Assembly: GCF_001021385.1 (NCBI RefSeq)
Contig: NZ_CP011773.1
Location: forward strand, 3,906,001 to 3,970,000
From: Mycobacterium sp. EPa45
GTDB lineage: Bacteria; Actinomycetota; Actinomycetes; Mycobacteriales; Mycobacteriaceae
Reading direction: 5' to 3'
DNA length: 64,000 bases
Shown here: one piece after another, positions 19,774 to 29,599 of the stretch
How the letters are laid out: the number at the start of each line of letters is the position of its first letter
Numbering within the stretch: the first letter of the stretch is position 1
Position numbers and translations under genes: made by a program
Notes under the pieces: generated by a model
The model's input: only the letters and a program-made list of their open reading frames with translations
What the model was told of the DNA's origin: nothing
Databases searched by the model: none

Positions 19774-19819
19774 TTGTTGAGCCTGTTGGGTGCACACGGT
19801 GCAGCCAGCGCACGCCCAA

Positions 19820-20506
19820 TTACGCCGGAACTGCGTCTTCTACTGCGCCGTGCAGCTGACGTAGGTAGGTCACCGGGATCGCCGGCATCGCGATCGTGAT
19901 GACCGCCGCCAGGCCTAGGGCCACCCACGCCGCGGTGTCGTTGTTCACTGCCATCAGGTAGGTCGCGGTCGAAACCCCGACCAGCGCCAGACCGATCGCA
20001 CCGGCCAGCATCACCGTGCAGCGCAGCCACAGCCGGTCCAGTTCGGTGGCCGGTATCAACGGATCAGCCCGCCGCGACGCCGACGACTGGGCGAAATCGG
20101 GCTGATACCGCTCGTACGGATCAACCGTCGAGCCGAAGACTTTCATCTTCTCCGTGGGCGCCTCGGTGCCACGCACAGGGGCGCCTGGAGCGCTCGTGGG
20201 GCGCGGTGGGGGCACCTTGGCCGGCTCGGCCGTCAGCCGCGAATCGGACTGCGCCGCGCGGCGTGCCCGGATCAGCAGCGGGATCGCGCCGAGAATGATC
20301 ACCGCCGACACGATGATGATGCTGTACAACAACCACGGCGTGTGTGAGCCGCCCGTGCTTGCGGCATGGCCGCGGCTCATGTCCACCAGCGCGACGATCG
20401 CGATCACCGTGACGGCCAGCAGCACCAGCCAGATCGCGCCGCACACGCCGACCAGCAGCCGGTCGGTGGTCTCCGGTGACCGGCGGTCTTCGGTATCTGT
20501 AGTCAT
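19820..20506 (-). CDS. Conserved four-span membrane protein (Rv2197c-like, DUF2561)
   Basis: A 228-residue membrane protein of unknown function. Paired spans occur near residues 19-42 (LVGVCGAIWLVLLAVTVIAIVALV) and 62-80, with another pair near residues 165-215. The cytosolic loop between them is basic then proline-rich (PPPRPTSAPGAPVRGTEAPTEKMKVFGS). The start ATG overlaps the mmpS3 stop by one base (TGATG), so translation is coupled. It is the Rv2197c equivalent and sits with the respiratory genes, but nothing visible ties it to them mechanistically. Confidence 0.8.
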   Translation of the reverse strand: MTTDTEDRRSPETTDRLLVGVCGAIWLVLLAVTVIAIVALVDMSRGHAASTGGSHTPWLLYSIIIVSAVIILGAIPLLIRARRAAQSDSRLTAEPAKVPPPRPTSAPGAPVRGTEAPTEKMKVFGSTVDPYERYQPDFAQSSASRRADPLIPATELDRLWLRCTVMLAGAIGLALVGVSTATYLMAVNNDTAAWVALGLAAVITIAMPAIPVTYLRQLHGAVEDAVPA

Positions 20507-21330
20507 CAGCAGCTCGTTTGCGCAGCGTTGTTCTGGTTCGACGACAAAACCTGGCCGTCGCTGGTCGTGATCGAGCAGTTCAGCCGGCTCACCAGAAACA
20601 GGCTGGAAGCCTGCACCGAGCCGACATCAGACTGGGAGATCGGCGTCACCGTCAGCGACCACGGGATGTAGACGTTGCGCTGAGTGCGCTGGCGGCCTGA
20701 AGCGTCGACATAGGTCACGGAGATGATGTCGCCGGGCGCCTTGGTGCCGGTCACGGTGTAGGTGACCTGGCGCGGGCCGGCCGGAGTCGTCGAGGTGGGG
20801 GCCGGTGGCGGCGGGGCGGTGGTCGTGGTCACGGGTGGTGGTGCCTCCGTCGTCGCTGGCGGGGGTGGGGGTGGCGGGGGTGCCGGCGGTTCGGTCGTCA
20901 CCGTAACCGTCTCCGGAGGCGGCGGGGGCGGCGGCTCGGTCGTGGCAGGAGGTGGCGGCGGGGGCGGCGGCGCAGTCGTGGTGATCTCGTCCTGAACCGG
21001 CGGCGGTTTGACCGTCGTAGTCGTCGCCGGCGTAGCCAGATTGTTGGTGTCGGTACTCGTCACCAACAACGACACCGACACCACCAGGGCGACGGCGGCA
21101 ACGATTGCGGTGACGCCGACGACCCACGGCCACCTCGGTGGCTGCGGTTCCTCGATGTACTCGGTACCCGCGTCATAACTGTCGTAGTCGTACAACGCGG
21201 GATCGGGCGCGACGAAGGGACCGGCGGTGTACTGCTCGGATTCGGGCGCAGAGTAGGCCTCAAAGCCTGTACCGGTGGGTGTCTCACCCACCTCGCCCGA
21301 CTCCTCATCCGGCGGATTCGGCCCGCTCAT
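20506..21330 (-). CDS. mmpS3: MmpS3 membrane protein
   Basis: A 274-residue MmpS-family protein: acidic cytosolic N-terminus (~65 residues), one span near residues 68-92 ([24 protein letters not shown]), then a long periplasmic Thr/Pro linker with polyproline runs (~105-185), and the C-terminal beta-rich MmpS domain ([20 protein letters not shown]) with two cysteines (LNCSITT, QTSC) suited to a disulfide. MmpS3 differs from other MmpS proteins in having no paired mmpL gene, and none is seen here. The polyproline DNA (about 20855-20990) is strongly strand-biased. A 15-bp palindrome lies 51 bases upstream of the start. Confidence 0.9.
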   Translation of the reverse strand: MSGPNPPDEESGEVGETPTGTGFEAYSAPESEQYTAGPFVAPDPALYDYDSYDAGTEYIEEPQPPRWPWVVGVTAIVAAVALVVSVSLLVTSTDTNNLATPATTTTVKPPPVQDEITTTAPPPPPPPPATTEPPPPPPPETVTVTTEPPAPPPPPPPPATTEAPPPVTTTTAPPPPAPTSTTPAGPRQVTYTVTGTKAPGDIISVTYVDASGRQRTQRNVYIPWSLTVTPISQSDVGSVQASSLFLVSRLNCSITTSDGQVLSSNQNNAAQTSC

Positions 21331-21380
21331 GCTCGCTGTCCTCTTTCGACTACATCACCGCGGCACGCGGGCCAAGGATT

Positions 21381-21395
21381 GGCACGCAGCGTGCC
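21381..21395. promoter_or_regulatory. 15-bp palindrome upstream of mmpS3
   Basis: GGCACGC-A-GCGTGCC is a perfect palindrome with a one-base centre, too tight for an RNA hairpin loop and so more likely a protein-binding site. It is 51 bases upstream of the mmpS3 start and downstream of a possible minus-strand -10 (TAGGGT, 21425-21420). Its core ACGCAGCGT is also the core of the palindrome upstream of ctaC. Confidence 0.45.
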
Positions 21396-21504
21396 GACGG
21401 CTCCCGTTGCCCTGGCAAGACCCTACCCAACCGGGCACACCGGATAGGACGCAGCACGCCTGAGCAGCCAAGTGATGTCTCGATTGTGACCTTCGAAACA
21501 GGTC

Positions 21505-21924
21505 TCAGTGCTTCTCGGGCCCGATGTAGTACTCGAACACCAGACCGCAGACCGCGGCGATCACGAAGACCACACCGGCCGCGATCAGCCAGGGCAGCCA
21601 CAGCGCGGCGCCGACGGCGGCGGTCGAGAAGGACAGCGCGATCAGGATCGGCCACCAGCTGTGCGGTGCGTAGAAGCCCAATTCCCCTGCGCCGTCGCTG
21701 ATTTCAGCGTCCTCGTAGTCCTCGGGACGGGTGTCGAGGCGACGGGCGACGAACCGGAAGAAGGTGCCGGTGATCAATGACAGGCCGGCAGTGAGCACCA
21801 GCGCGGTGGTGCCTGCCCATTCGATGCCGCCGTACTGGAAGATCGCGGTCAGCGCGCCGTAGACGATTGCGGCGAGGACGAAGAAGGCGGTCAGGATTTC
21901 GAAGAGCCTGGCTTCAATGTGCAT
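21505..21924 (-). CDS. ctaF: Cytochrome c oxidase subunit IV, actinobacterial type
   Basis: A 139-residue membrane subunit of the aa3 oxidase. Four spans are visible: residues ~8-30 ([20 protein letters not shown]), ~35-58, ~92-112 ([20 protein letters not shown]) and ~114-134. The [14 protein letters not shown] stretch is characteristic of the actinobacterial subunit. It starts 11 bases after the ctaC stop and is co-transcribed with it, as with Rv2199c-Rv2200c. Confidence 0.93.
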   Translation of the reverse strand: MHIEARLFEILTAFFVLAAIVYGALTAIFQYGGIEWAGTTALVLTAGLSLITGTFFRFVARRLDTRPEDYEDAEISDGAGELGFYAPHSWWPILIALSFSTAAVGAALWLPWLIAAGVVFVIAAVCGLVFEYYIGPEKH

Positions 21925-21935
21925 CTGCTAATCCC

Positions 21936-22979
21936 CTACTTGCTCGCCTGCGGGATCACTTGCTCGCCCCGACGGGTGTCGAATGGGTGCGTGGTGGTGG
22001 CCAACGGCGGCTGGTTGATCGACTTCAGCGCCTCGGCGTTGGTCTTGCCCGCGATGCGTTGCTGCAGGTAGGCCTTGAAGTCTCCTGCTGACACCACCCG
22101 CACCTCGAAGTTCATCATCGAGTGGTACGTGCCGCACATTTCAGCGCAGCGCCCCACGAACGCGCCCGTCTCGGTGATCTCGGCGACCTGGAACTTGTTC
22201 TCGGTGTGGTTGGCTTCCGGATTCGGGAAGACGTCGCGCTTGAACAGGAACTCCGGCACCCAGAACGAGTGGATGACGTCTGCCGAGGCGACCTGGAACT
22301 CGATCCGCTTGCCGGCCGGCACCACGAGCACCGGGATCTCGTTGCTGGTGCCCTCGGTCTCGACCTTGTCGAAGTTCAGGTAGGTGCGGTCCTGCGGGTT
22401 GAGGCCGCGCACTGCGCCGACCTTCTCCTCGCCGTGCTCGTCCTTGCCTTCGGGCTTGGAGACCATCGCGGCCTTGCGGGCCGGATCAGCGCCGTCGTAG
22501 TTGAGCGTGCCGTCGGAGAAGTCGACCTTCTGGTAGCCGAACTTCCAGTTCCACTGGAAGGCCGTGACATCGATGACGACCTCGGGGTTGGGGTCGCGGT
22601 GCATCATCTTCTCCTGCACCACAACGGTGAAGTAGAAGAGCACGGAGATGATCAGGAACGGGATGACCGTGAGCACGAGCTCGAGCGGCATGTTGTAGCC
22701 GAACTGGCGCGGCAGCGGCGCGTCGGCGGGCGTGCCCTTCTTCTTGCGGTGGAACGCCATCGCCCAGAAGGTCAGGCCCCAAACGATGATGCCGACGGCG
22801 AACGCGGCGATGACCGACCAGACCCACAGGTCGCGGTTGGTGTGCGCTTCCGGAGTGATGCCCTTGGGCCAGCCCAGACCGAACACTTCCTGCCAGCTGC
22901 ACCCGCTGAGGGTCAGCGCCAGCGCACCAAAGGTGACGGCTAGCGCCAGCACCCGGAACCGGGAACCGCGGGTCTTCAC
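21936..22979 (-). CDS. ctaC: Cytochrome c oxidase subunit II (CuA subunit)
   Basis: A 347-residue subunit that receives electrons at the CuA centre. GTG 22979 is chosen because a perfect AGGAGG (22992-22987) lies seven bases upstream; a frame open to 23300 would cross the asnB start. The N-terminus is a lipoprotein signal ending in LTLSGC near residue 26. Two spans follow near residues 52-75 and 98-120. The cupredoxin domain has the CuA ligands in [12 protein letters not shown] near residue 285 and an aromatic [11 protein letters not shown] patch. ctaF follows at once. A palindrome overlaps the likely -10 box. Confidence 0.95.
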   Translation of the reverse strand: MKTRGSRFRVLALAVTFGALALTLSGCSWQEVFGLGWPKGITPEAHTNRDLWVWSVIAAFAVGIIVWGLTFWAMAFHRKKKGTPADAPLPRQFGYNMPLELVLTVIPFLIISVLFYFTVVVQEKMMHRDPNPEVVIDVTAFQWNWKFGYQKVDFSDGTLNYDGADPARKAAMVSKPEGKDEHGEEKVGAVRGLNPQDRTYLNFDKVETEGTSNEIPVLVVPAGKRIEFQVASADVIHSFWVPEFLFKRDVFPNPEANHTENKFQVAEITETGAFVGRCAEMCGTYHSMMNFEVRVVSAGDFKAYLQQRIAGKTNAEALKSINQPPLATTTHPFDTRRGEQVIPQASK

Positions 22980-23056
22980 GTTGGCGCCTCCTGTATCGGG
23001 GACTATGGGGCCCACACACCGCATATTCGTCGTCGCGGGAACTTTCCGCGCATCGA

Positions 23057-23072
23057 ATACTACGCAGCGTAG
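23057..23072 (-). promoter_or_regulatory. ctaC -10 box overlapped by a 13-bp palindrome
   Basis: CTACG-CAG-CGTAG (23060-23072) is a perfect palindrome. On the minus strand TAGTAT (23062-23057) fits a -10 element and overlaps it, giving a start point about 70 bases before the ctaC GTG. A protein bound here would block RNA polymerase. The core ACGCAGCGT-like centre (TACGCAGCGTA) matches that near mmpS3. Confidence 0.45.
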
Positions 23073-23114
23073 ACCACGCCCGAACACCCAGCCCGGCACA
23101 TCCGGCAGTTGCGG

Positions 23115-23120
23115 CATACT
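23115..23120 (+). promoter_or_regulatory. Candidate -10 box of asnB (leaderless)
   Basis: CATACT ends seven bases before ATG 23128, which fits transcription starting at the A of the start codon. No Shine-Dalgarno sequence is present in the short interval, which supports a leaderless mRNA. Confidence 0.45.
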
Positions 23121-23127
23121 AGGCCCG

Positions 23128-25059
23128 ATGTGCGGACTGCTTGCCCTGGTTACAGACCCCACAAGCACCGTCACACCCGGCGTCGTCGAGGCGGTGGCTG
23201 GCGCGTCGCATCTGATGCGCCACCGGGGTCCCGACGAGCCGGGCACGTGGTCGGACGAACGGGTGGTGCTCGGATTCAACCGGTTGTCGATCATCGACAT
23301 CGCCCATTCCCATCAGCCGCTGCGGTGGGGCCCCCGGGAAGAACCCGACCGCTACGTGCTGGTGTTCAACGGCGAGATCTACAACTACCTCGAACTGCGG
23401 CAGGCGCTGAGCGCCGAGTTCGGCGCCAGCTTCGCCACCGACGGCGACGGCGAGGCGATTGTGGCCGCCTATCACCATTGGGGTACCGAGGCGCTGACCC
23501 GGCTTCGCGGCATGTTCGCGTTCGCGCTGTGGGACACCAAGAACTCCGAACTGTTCTGCGCCCGGGATCCCTTCGGCATCAAGCCCCTGTTCATGGCGAC
23601 CGGGTCGGCGGGCACCGCCGTCGCCAGTGAGAAGAAGTGTCTGCTCGGGCTGGCCGCCGAGATCGGATTCGACGACGGGCTCGACGCCCGGGCCATCCAG
23701 CACTACACGGTGCTCCAGTACGTCCCCGAGCCCGAGACGCTGCACCGCGGCGTGCGCCGGCTGGAGTCGGGCAGCTACGCGATCATCCGCCCCGGCGAGG
23801 AGCCACGGGTAAAGCGCTATTTCACGCCCCGCTTCGCCGCCACACCGTTCACTGCGGGCGGCGAGCAAGCCCGGTACGACGAGATCACCGCGGTCCTCGA
23901 GGACTCGGTGGCCAAGCACATGCGCGCCGACGTCACAGTCGGGGCGTTCCTGTCCGGCGGCATCGATTCGACCGCGATCGCCGCGCTGGCCATCCGGCAC
24001 AACCCGCGTCTGATCACCTTCACCACCGGGTTCGAGCGGGAAGGCTTCTCCGAGGTCGACGTCGCGGTCGCATCGGCCGAGGCGATCGGCGCGCGGCACG
24101 TGGCCAAGGTGGTCAGCCAGGCCGAGTTCGTGGCCGCGCTGCCCGAAATCGTCTGGTATCTCGACGAACCCGTCGCCGACCCCGCGCTGGTGCCGTTGTT
24201 CTTCATCGCCCGCGAGGCCCGCAAGCACGTCAAGGTGGTGCTGTCCGGCGAGGGCGCCGACGAACTGTTCGGCGGCTACACGATCTACCGGGAACCGTTG
24301 TCGCTCAAGCCGTTTGACTACCTTCCCCGGCCGGTCCGCAAGTCACTGGGCCGGGCGTCGAAGCCGCTCCCGGAGGGTATGCGCGGCAAGAGCCTGCTGC
24401 ACCGGGGGTCGCTGACCCTCGAGGAGCGCTACTACGGCAACGCCCGCAGCTTCTCCGACGAACAGCTGCGCGCGGTGCTGCCCCGCTTTCGCGAGGACTG
24501 GACGCACACCGACGTCACTGGCCCGATCTACGCCGAATCGGCGGGCTGGGACCCGGTCGCCCGGATGCAGCACACCGACCTGTTCACCTGGCTGCGCGGC
24601 GACATCCTGGTCAAGGCCGACAAGATGACGATGGCCAACTCGCTGGAGCTGCGGGTGCCGTTCCTGGACCCCGAGGTGTTCGCGGTCGCGTCCCGCTTGC
24701 CGTACGACCAGAAGATCACCCGGACCACCACCAAGTACGCGCTGCGCCGCGCGCTCGAGCCGATCGTGCCCGCACACGTGCTCAATCGCGCCAAACTCGG
24801 CTTCCCCGTACCCATCAGGCACTGGCTGCGCTCAGGTGAACTGATGGACTGGGCCTACCGAATGATCGACACCTCGCAGGCCGGTCATCTCGTCGAAATT
24901 CCCGCGGTGCGAGCCATGCTCGACGCGCACCGCGCCGGCGAGGGTGATCACAGCCGCCGGCTGTGGACCGTGCTGATCTTCATGCTGTGGCACGCGATCT
25001 TCGTCGAGGAGAGCGTGGTGCCGGTGATCAGCGAGCCGCACTACCCCGTGCAGCTCTAG
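23128..25059 (+). CDS. asnB: Glutamine-hydrolysing asparagine synthetase
   Basis: A 643-residue class II amidotransferase making asparagine from aspartate, ATP and glutamine. The start is fixed by the catalytic Cys2 (MCGLLALV), which must become N-terminal; an open frame back to 22732 lies over ctaC and is rejected. The N-terminal nucleophile domain shows [20 protein letters not shown] and [13 protein letters not shown]. The synthetase domain has the ATP-pyrophosphatase loop [14 protein letters not shown] near residue 275 and [13 protein letters not shown] near residue 373. Equivalent of Rv2201, which has been linked to amidation chemistry and cell-wall resistance in other species. Confidence 0.93.
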   Translation: MCGLLALVTDPTSTVTPGVVEAVAGASHLMRHRGPDEPGTWSDERVVLGFNRLSIIDIAHSHQPLRWGPREEPDRYVLVFNGEIYNYLELRQALSAEFGASFATDGDGEAIVAAYHHWGTEALTRLRGMFAFALWDTKNSELFCARDPFGIKPLFMATGSAGTAVASEKKCLLGLAAEIGFDDGLDARAIQHYTVLQYVPEPETLHRGVRRLESGSYAIIRPGEEPRVKRYFTPRFAATPFTAGGEQARYDEITAVLEDSVAKHMRADVTVGAFLSGGIDSTAIAALAIRHNPRLITFTTGFEREGFSEVDVAVASAEAIGARHVAKVVSQAEFVAALPEIVWYLDEPVADPALVPLFFIAREARKHVKVVLSGEGADELFGGYTIYREPLSLKPFDYLPRPVRKSLGRASKPLPEGMRGKSLLHRGSLTLEERYYGNARSFSDEQLRAVLPRFREDWTHTDVTGPIYAESAGWDPVARMQHTDLFTWLRGDILVKADKMTMANSLELRVPFLDPEVFAVASRLPYDQKITRTTTKYALRRALEPIVPAHVLNRAKLGFPVPIRHWLRSGELMDWAYRMIDTSQAGHLVEIPAVRAMLDAHRAGEGDHSRRLWTVLIFMLWHAIFVEESVVPVISEPHYPVQL

Positions 25060-25062
25060 GCT

Positions 25063-25090
25063 CGGCGGGCAGGAGCGAAGCGACCCGGGG
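25063..25090 (+). repeat. 28-base intergenic repeat, copy 1
   Basis: This stretch, beginning CGGCGGGCAGGAGCG and ending GACCCGGGG, recurs at 34345-34372 on the other strand with one mismatch (A versus G at position 12). It fills the gap between the convergent asnB and adoK stop codons. It contains a possible imperfect hairpin (CGGG near the left end with CCCG near the right). Both copies follow a stop codon in the same orientation. Confidence 0.6.
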
Positions 25091-25092
25091 CT

Positions 25093-26120
<1,028 letters not shown>

Positions 26121-26213
26121 CTGCGTACAAGAGCCGACTATATGGCCCGACATCAGTCCCGCTGCGGCGGGTGCTTGAAGTCTTGGCCTCCCGCGACCTC
26201 AGGAGACTTATCG

Positions 26214-26858
26214 ATGGCTGGCCCGATTCCGCCGCATCAGCAGGTCGGGGCCGAGGGCGAGCCGTACCCGGACGGGCCGTTCGGACCGCCCGGCGCGATC
26301 CCGCCGGTCCCCTACCCCGGTGTCTACCCCGGCGCCCTGCCGCCGCCGGTGGCCTACCCCCCGAAGCCGCGCAAGCGCCGCACGGCGCTGTGGCTGAGCC
26401 TGCTGGCACTGGTCCTCGTCGGCGCGGTCGTCGCGGCGGTCCTGACCATCCGGACCGGAGAGTCCGGCACGACGACGGCGGGTGGGTTCAGCCAGGAGGC
26501 GGCCAAGACCTCGATCACCAACTATCTGAACGCGTTGTCCAAGGGCGATACCGAAACCATCGCGCGGAACAACCTGTGCGGCATGTACGACGGGGTGAAG
26601 GACCGCAAGTCCGATCTGGCGCTGGCCAAGCTGGCCAGCGACGCCTTCCGCAGGCAGTTCGCCGGCGCCGAGGTGACGTCGATCGACTCGGTAGTGCCGT
26701 GGTCGTCCTACCAGGCCCAGGTGCTGTTCACCATGAAGGTGGCCTCGTCGGGCAGCCGTGGCAACCGTGGCGAGGAGCAGGGTGTGGCGCAGCTGCTGCG
26801 CCAGGGCAATCAGCTGCTGGTGTGCTCGTATCTACTGCGAACGGCCGCCCAGTACTGA
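26214..26858 (+). CDS. Single-span membrane protein with proline-rich head (Rv2203-like)
   Basis: A 214-residue protein of unknown function. ATG 26214 is chosen for its AGGAG site eight bases upstream; a frame open from 26091 is less likely. The cytosolic head is proline/tyrosine-rich (PYPGVYPGALPPPVAYPPKP), followed by a basic KPRKRR patch, one span near residues 60-80 (WLSLLALVLVGAVVAAVLTI) and an extracytoplasmic domain of ~130 residues with a nuclear-transport-factor-like look (AAKTSITNYLNALSKGDTETI). Two cysteines (LCGMY, LVCSY) could pair. It ends in a hairpin that includes its stop codon. Confidence 0.8.
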   Translation: MAGPIPPHQQVGAEGEPYPDGPFGPPGAIPPVPYPGVYPGALPPPVAYPPKPRKRRTALWLSLLALVLVGAVVAAVLTIRTGESGTTTAGGFSQEAAKTSITNYLNALSKGDTETIARNNLCGMYDGVKDRKSDLALAKLASDAFRRQFAGAEVTSIDSVVPWSSYQAQVLFTMKVASSGSRGNRGEEQGVAQLLRQGNQLLVCSYLLRTAAQY

Positions 26859-26873
26859 GACTGGACGGCCGTT
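26840..26873. terminator. Hairpin at the stop codon of the Rv2203-like gene
   Basis: AACGGCCGCCCAGT (26840-26853) pairs with ACTGGACGGCCGTT (26860-26873) over 14 positions with a single mismatch, leaving a six-base loop that holds the TGA stop. No T tract follows. It faces the 3' end of the convergent A-type carrier gene 22 bases away, so it may serve both. Confidence 0.6.
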
Positions 26874-26895
26874 GACGCCGAGCTGAAAGTTCGGA

Positions 26896-27255
26896 TCAGT
26901 TGAAGGAGTCGCCGCAGGCGCAGGAGCCGGTGGCGTTCGGGTTGTCGATCGTGAAGCCCTGCTTCTCGATGGTGTCGACGAAGTCGATGGTGGCGCCCTG
27001 GATGTAGGGCGCGCTCATCCGGTCGACGGTCAGGTTCACGCCGCCGAACTCGCTGACCAGGTCACCGTCGAGGGTGCGGTCGTCGAAGAACAGGTTGTAG
27101 CGCAGGCCGGCGCAGCCGCCGGGCTGCACGGCGATGCGCAGCGCGAGGTCGTCGCGGCCCTCCTGGTCCAGCAGAGCCTTGGCCTTGGCGGCTGCGGCCT
27201 CGGTCAGCACCGCGCCGTGGGTCTGGGTCTCGGTCGACTGATCGGAAACTGTCAT
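26896..27255 (-). CDS. erpA: A-type iron-sulfur carrier (HesB/IscA/ErpA family)
   Basis: A 119-residue carrier that receives and passes on Fe-S clusters. The three family cysteines are present: C48 in PGGCAGLRY and C112, C114 in the C-terminal GSCACGDSF. The core GGVNLTVDRMSAPYIQGATIDFVD is typical. It is the Rv2204c equivalent and stands alone. Possible clients in this window are LipA and the Rieske subunit, but that is inference. ErpA-type naming follows current mycobacterial usage; IscA is an alternative label. Confidence 0.88.
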   Translation of the reverse strand: MTVSDQSTETQTHGAVLTEAAAAKAKALLDQEGRDDLALRIAVQPGGCAGLRYNLFFDDRTLDGDLVSEFGGVNLTVDRMSAPYIQGATIDFVDTIEKQGFTIDNPNATGSCACGDSFN

Positions 27256-27325
27256 TGCGTCTCCCTCAAAAGCAGATGTCTATGCAGGGCTTGGCCCACT
27301 TGATCAACGGTACCTTGTCCGGGCG

Positions 27326-28381
27326 CTATTCCCGAGTTGATGCCGCGGTCTCGCGGGCCAGGCCGGTGAGCTGAGCAGCGGCGTCGTCGATCGCGACCTG
27401 CACCGACCCGGCGTAGTCCGCGATGGCGTACGCCGCCGTGATTCCCGCCTCAGCCAGTTCTGCAGGTCCCAGGCTGACCTGACCGGCCAGTACCAGCACT
27501 GGGACGCCCCGCGCCTGCGCACCGCCGGCCAGCGCGCTGACCACCTTGCCGTGCAGCGACTGGTCGTCGAATCGCCCCTCTCCGGTGACGATCAGATCGG
27601 CCGCAGCGATGTCCGCGGCCAGCCCGGTGTGCTCTGCGATGACGGCCGCCCCGGATTCCCGGCGCGCGCCCAGGGCCAGCAGCGCTGCGCCCAATCCCCC
27701 GGAAGCACCGGCGCCGGGCAGCGGGCCGACGGTGTACCCGGCCAGCGCGTCGAGCTCGGCCGACCATGCCGTCAGCCGCTGCTCGAGGATCTCGACGACA
27801 CCCGCGTCCGCGCCCTTCTGCGGGCCGAAGATCCGCGCCGCACCCATCGGGCCGAGCAGCGGATGCTCGACGTCGGTGGCAGCGATCAGATCGACGGCGG
27901 CCAGCTTGTCCTTCGCCCGGGCCAGTCCGCCGAGCGCCTCGACCATTCCCCGGCCGCCGTCGGTGCAGGAGCTGCCGCCGAGACCGACGACGATCGTCTG
28001 CGCGCCGGCGTCCAGCGCAGCGCCGATCAGCTGGCCGACCCCGCGGCTGTGGGCTGCGACGGCGGTGTCCGGGGTGGGCGGCCCGGGCAGCAGCGCCAGC
28101 CCGCAGGCCTGCGCGCACTCGATGTAGGCCGTCGATGTCGCGCGGTCGTCCACCCAGTCGGCGTCGACTTCGTCGGTGAGCGGGCCGGACACCCGGGTGC
28201 GACGCACCTCGCCGAGCCGCCCGGCCAGCACGCCGACGAAACCGGGGCCGCCGTCGGACTGCGGCGCGAGAACGAGATCGTCACAAGCCCGGGCTTGTCG
28301 CCAACCGGCGGCGATGGACTGGGCGGCTTCGACCGCAGTCAGGCTGTCGCCGTAGCAGTCCGGCGCGATCAGCACCCGCAT
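27326..28381 (-). CDS. Glycerate kinase, GK-I family
   Basis: A 351-residue kinase phosphorylating glycerate. ATG 28381 ([20 protein letters not shown]) opens with the family motif, where most members have APDSFKGSLTA; here CYGDS replaces SFKGS. Other signatures are [11 protein letters not shown], the glycine-rich [21 protein letters not shown] near residue 130 and [17 protein letters not shown] near residue 230, and [16 protein letters not shown] near residue 275. It matches Rv2205c. The lysine of SFKGS is absent in this version, so activity on glycerate should be regarded as likely, not certain. It is divergent from the next gene, 23 bases away. Confidence 0.85.
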   Translation of the reverse strand: MRVLIAPDCYGDSLTAVEAAQSIAAGWRQARACDDLVLAPQSDGGPGFVGVLAGRLGEVRRTRVSGPLTDEVDADWVDDRATSTAYIECAQACGLALLPGPPTPDTAVAAHSRGVGQLIGAALDAGAQTIVVGLGGSSCTDGGRGMVEALGGLARAKDKLAAVDLIAATDVEHPLLGPMGAARIFGPQKGADAGVVEILEQRLTAWSAELDALAGYTVGPLPGAGASGGLGAALLALGARRESGAAVIAEHTGLAADIAAADLIVTGEGRFDDQSLHGKVVSALAGGAQARGVPVLVLAGQVSLGPAELAEAGITAAYAIADYAGSVQVAIDDAAAQLTGLARETAASTRE

Positions 28382-28387
28382 TCGTGC

Positions 28388-28397
28388 AGGGTAACCT
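28388..28397. promoter_or_regulatory. Symmetric bidirectional -10 element
   Basis: Within AGGGTAACCT the minus strand reads TACCCT (28393-28388), six bases before ATG 28381, and the plus strand reads TAACCT (28392-28397), seven bases before GTG 28405. The two hexamers share TA. Each fits a -10 box of a leaderless transcript, so one melted site could serve both genes. Confidence 0.5.
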
Positions 28398-28404
28398 GGC
28401 AGGC

Positions 28405-29058
28405 GTGAAGCTGCTGGGCCGCAAGAACGACGAAGGTGCCGCCAAGGCCGAACCGGTCGAGGTCGATGAGCCTGCCGGCGCGGCGCGCACCACCGCACCC
28501 AAGGGCAAGCCCACTCCGAAGCGCAATGCCTCCGCCAAGCGCCGCGGGCCGGTCGCTCCGGCGCCGATGACCACGGCCGAGGCCCGTAAGCGGCGCAAGG
28601 AGATGCGCGCCACCCTGACCAAAGAGGAACGCCAGGCCGAGAAGGCGCAGCGCCGCACGGCGATGAACGACCGGCGCGAGCGGATGATGGCCGGCGAAGA
28701 GGCCTACCTGTTGCCCCGCGATCAAGGGCCGGTCCGCCGCTACGCGCGCGACATCGTCGACTCCCGGCGCAACGTGCTGGGGCTGTTCATGCCCGCCGCG
28801 CTGGCCCTGATCTTCGTGATGCTGGCCGTGCCGCAGGTGCAGTTGTTCATCTCACCGGCGATGCTGGTGTTGATGGCGGTCATGGCGATCGACGGAATCC
28901 TGTTGGGCCGCAAAGTCAACAAGGCCGTCGACGCCAAGTTCCCGGACAATGAAGAAGGCGCCTTCAAGCTCGGCATGTATGCCGCGGGCCGGGCCTCTCA
29001 GATCCGCCGCATGCGCGCGCCGCGACCGCAGGTCGAGCGCGGCGCCAAGGTTGTCTGA
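28405..29058 (+). CDS. Conserved membrane protein with highly charged head (Rv2206-like, DUF3043)
   Basis: A 217-residue protein of unknown function. GTG 28405 ([14 protein letters not shown]) is preferred over GTG 28384 because of the -10 spacing. Residues 1-110 are strongly basic and helical ([20 protein letters not shown]), then two adjoining spans near residues 130-150 ([19 protein letters not shown]) and 153-172, and a basic tail. This is the DUF3043 plan. The charged head resembles that of the DUF4191 protein at 43678. Function cannot be inferred from the neighbours. Confidence 0.8.
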   Translation: MKLLGRKNDEGAAKAEPVEVDEPAGAARTTAPKGKPTPKRNASAKRRGPVAPAPMTTAEARKRRKEMRATLTKEERQAEKAQRRTAMNDRRERMMAGEEAYLLPRDQGPVRRYARDIVDSRRNVLGLFMPAALALIFVMLAVPQVQLFISPAMLVLMAVMAIDGILLGRKVNKAVDAKFPDNEEGAFKLGMYAAGRASQIRRMRAPRPQVERGAKVV

Positions 29059-29071
29059 GTCCACCGACGCG

Positions 29072-29599
29072 GTGCGCACACTGGTCCTCGGCGGAATCAG
29101 GTCGGGCAAATCACGTTGGGCTGAAGAGATCATGGCCGGCCATTCCTCCATGCGCTACGTCGCGACCGGTCCGGCCGCCGAGGCCGACCCATCTTGGGCG
29201 GAACGGGTCGCCGCCCACCGGGAGCGGCGGCCGCAATCCTGGCACACCGTCGAAACCGCGGATGTGGCAGGCATTTTGCGCGACGATCCGATGACGGCCA
29301 CCCTCGTCGACGACCTGGGCGGCTGGCTGACCGCGGCACTGGATCGCCGAGGCTGGGACGGCGCTTCGGTGACACCCGATGCCGACGAGCTGATGAGCGC
29401 CGTCGAAGGGTTCACCGGACCGCTGGCGCTGGTCAGTCCGGAAGTGGGGCTGACCGTCGTGGCGGCGACGGCGGCTGGCAGGCGCTTCACAGACGAGCTC
29501 GGCACACTCAACCGACGACTCGCCCAGTGCTGTGAACAGGTGGTCCTGGTGGTTGCGGGATTGCCGGTCTGGGTCAAACCGACGAAAGCGTTGAGCTGA
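29072..29599 (+). CDS. cobU: Adenosylcobinamide kinase / guanylyltransferase
   Basis: A 175-residue P-loop enzyme activating adenosylcobinamide (phosphate) to the GDP form, the donor for CobS. Walker A is [15 protein letters not shown] at the very N-terminus, with Walker B-like [15 protein letters not shown] near residue 75 and the C-terminal [26 protein letters not shown] 29072 is chosen because it places the P-loop as in other CobU proteins; TTG 29051 is possible. The stop overlaps the cobT start by one base. In M. tuberculosis the cobU gene that I recall (Rv0254c) lies elsewhere, so this arrangement is more complete. Confidence 0.88.
   Translation: MRTLVLGGIRSGKSRWAEEIMAGHSSMRYVATGPAAEADPSWAERVAAHRERRPQSWHTVETADVAGILRDDPMTATLVDDLGGWLTAALDRRGWDGASVTPDADELMSAVEGFTGPLALVSPEVGLTVVAATAAGRRFTDELGTLNRRLAQCCEQVVLVVAGLPVWVKPTKALS

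Noticed and set aside
22732..23127. A longer N-terminus for asnB
   Set aside because: It would overlap ctaC and bury the catalytic cysteine, which must be residue 2.
29051..29071. TTG 29051 as the cobU start
   Set aside because: It would add seven residues before the P-loop-containing N-terminus, has a ribosome site too close to it, and other CobU proteins start where GTG 29072 does. It remains possible.
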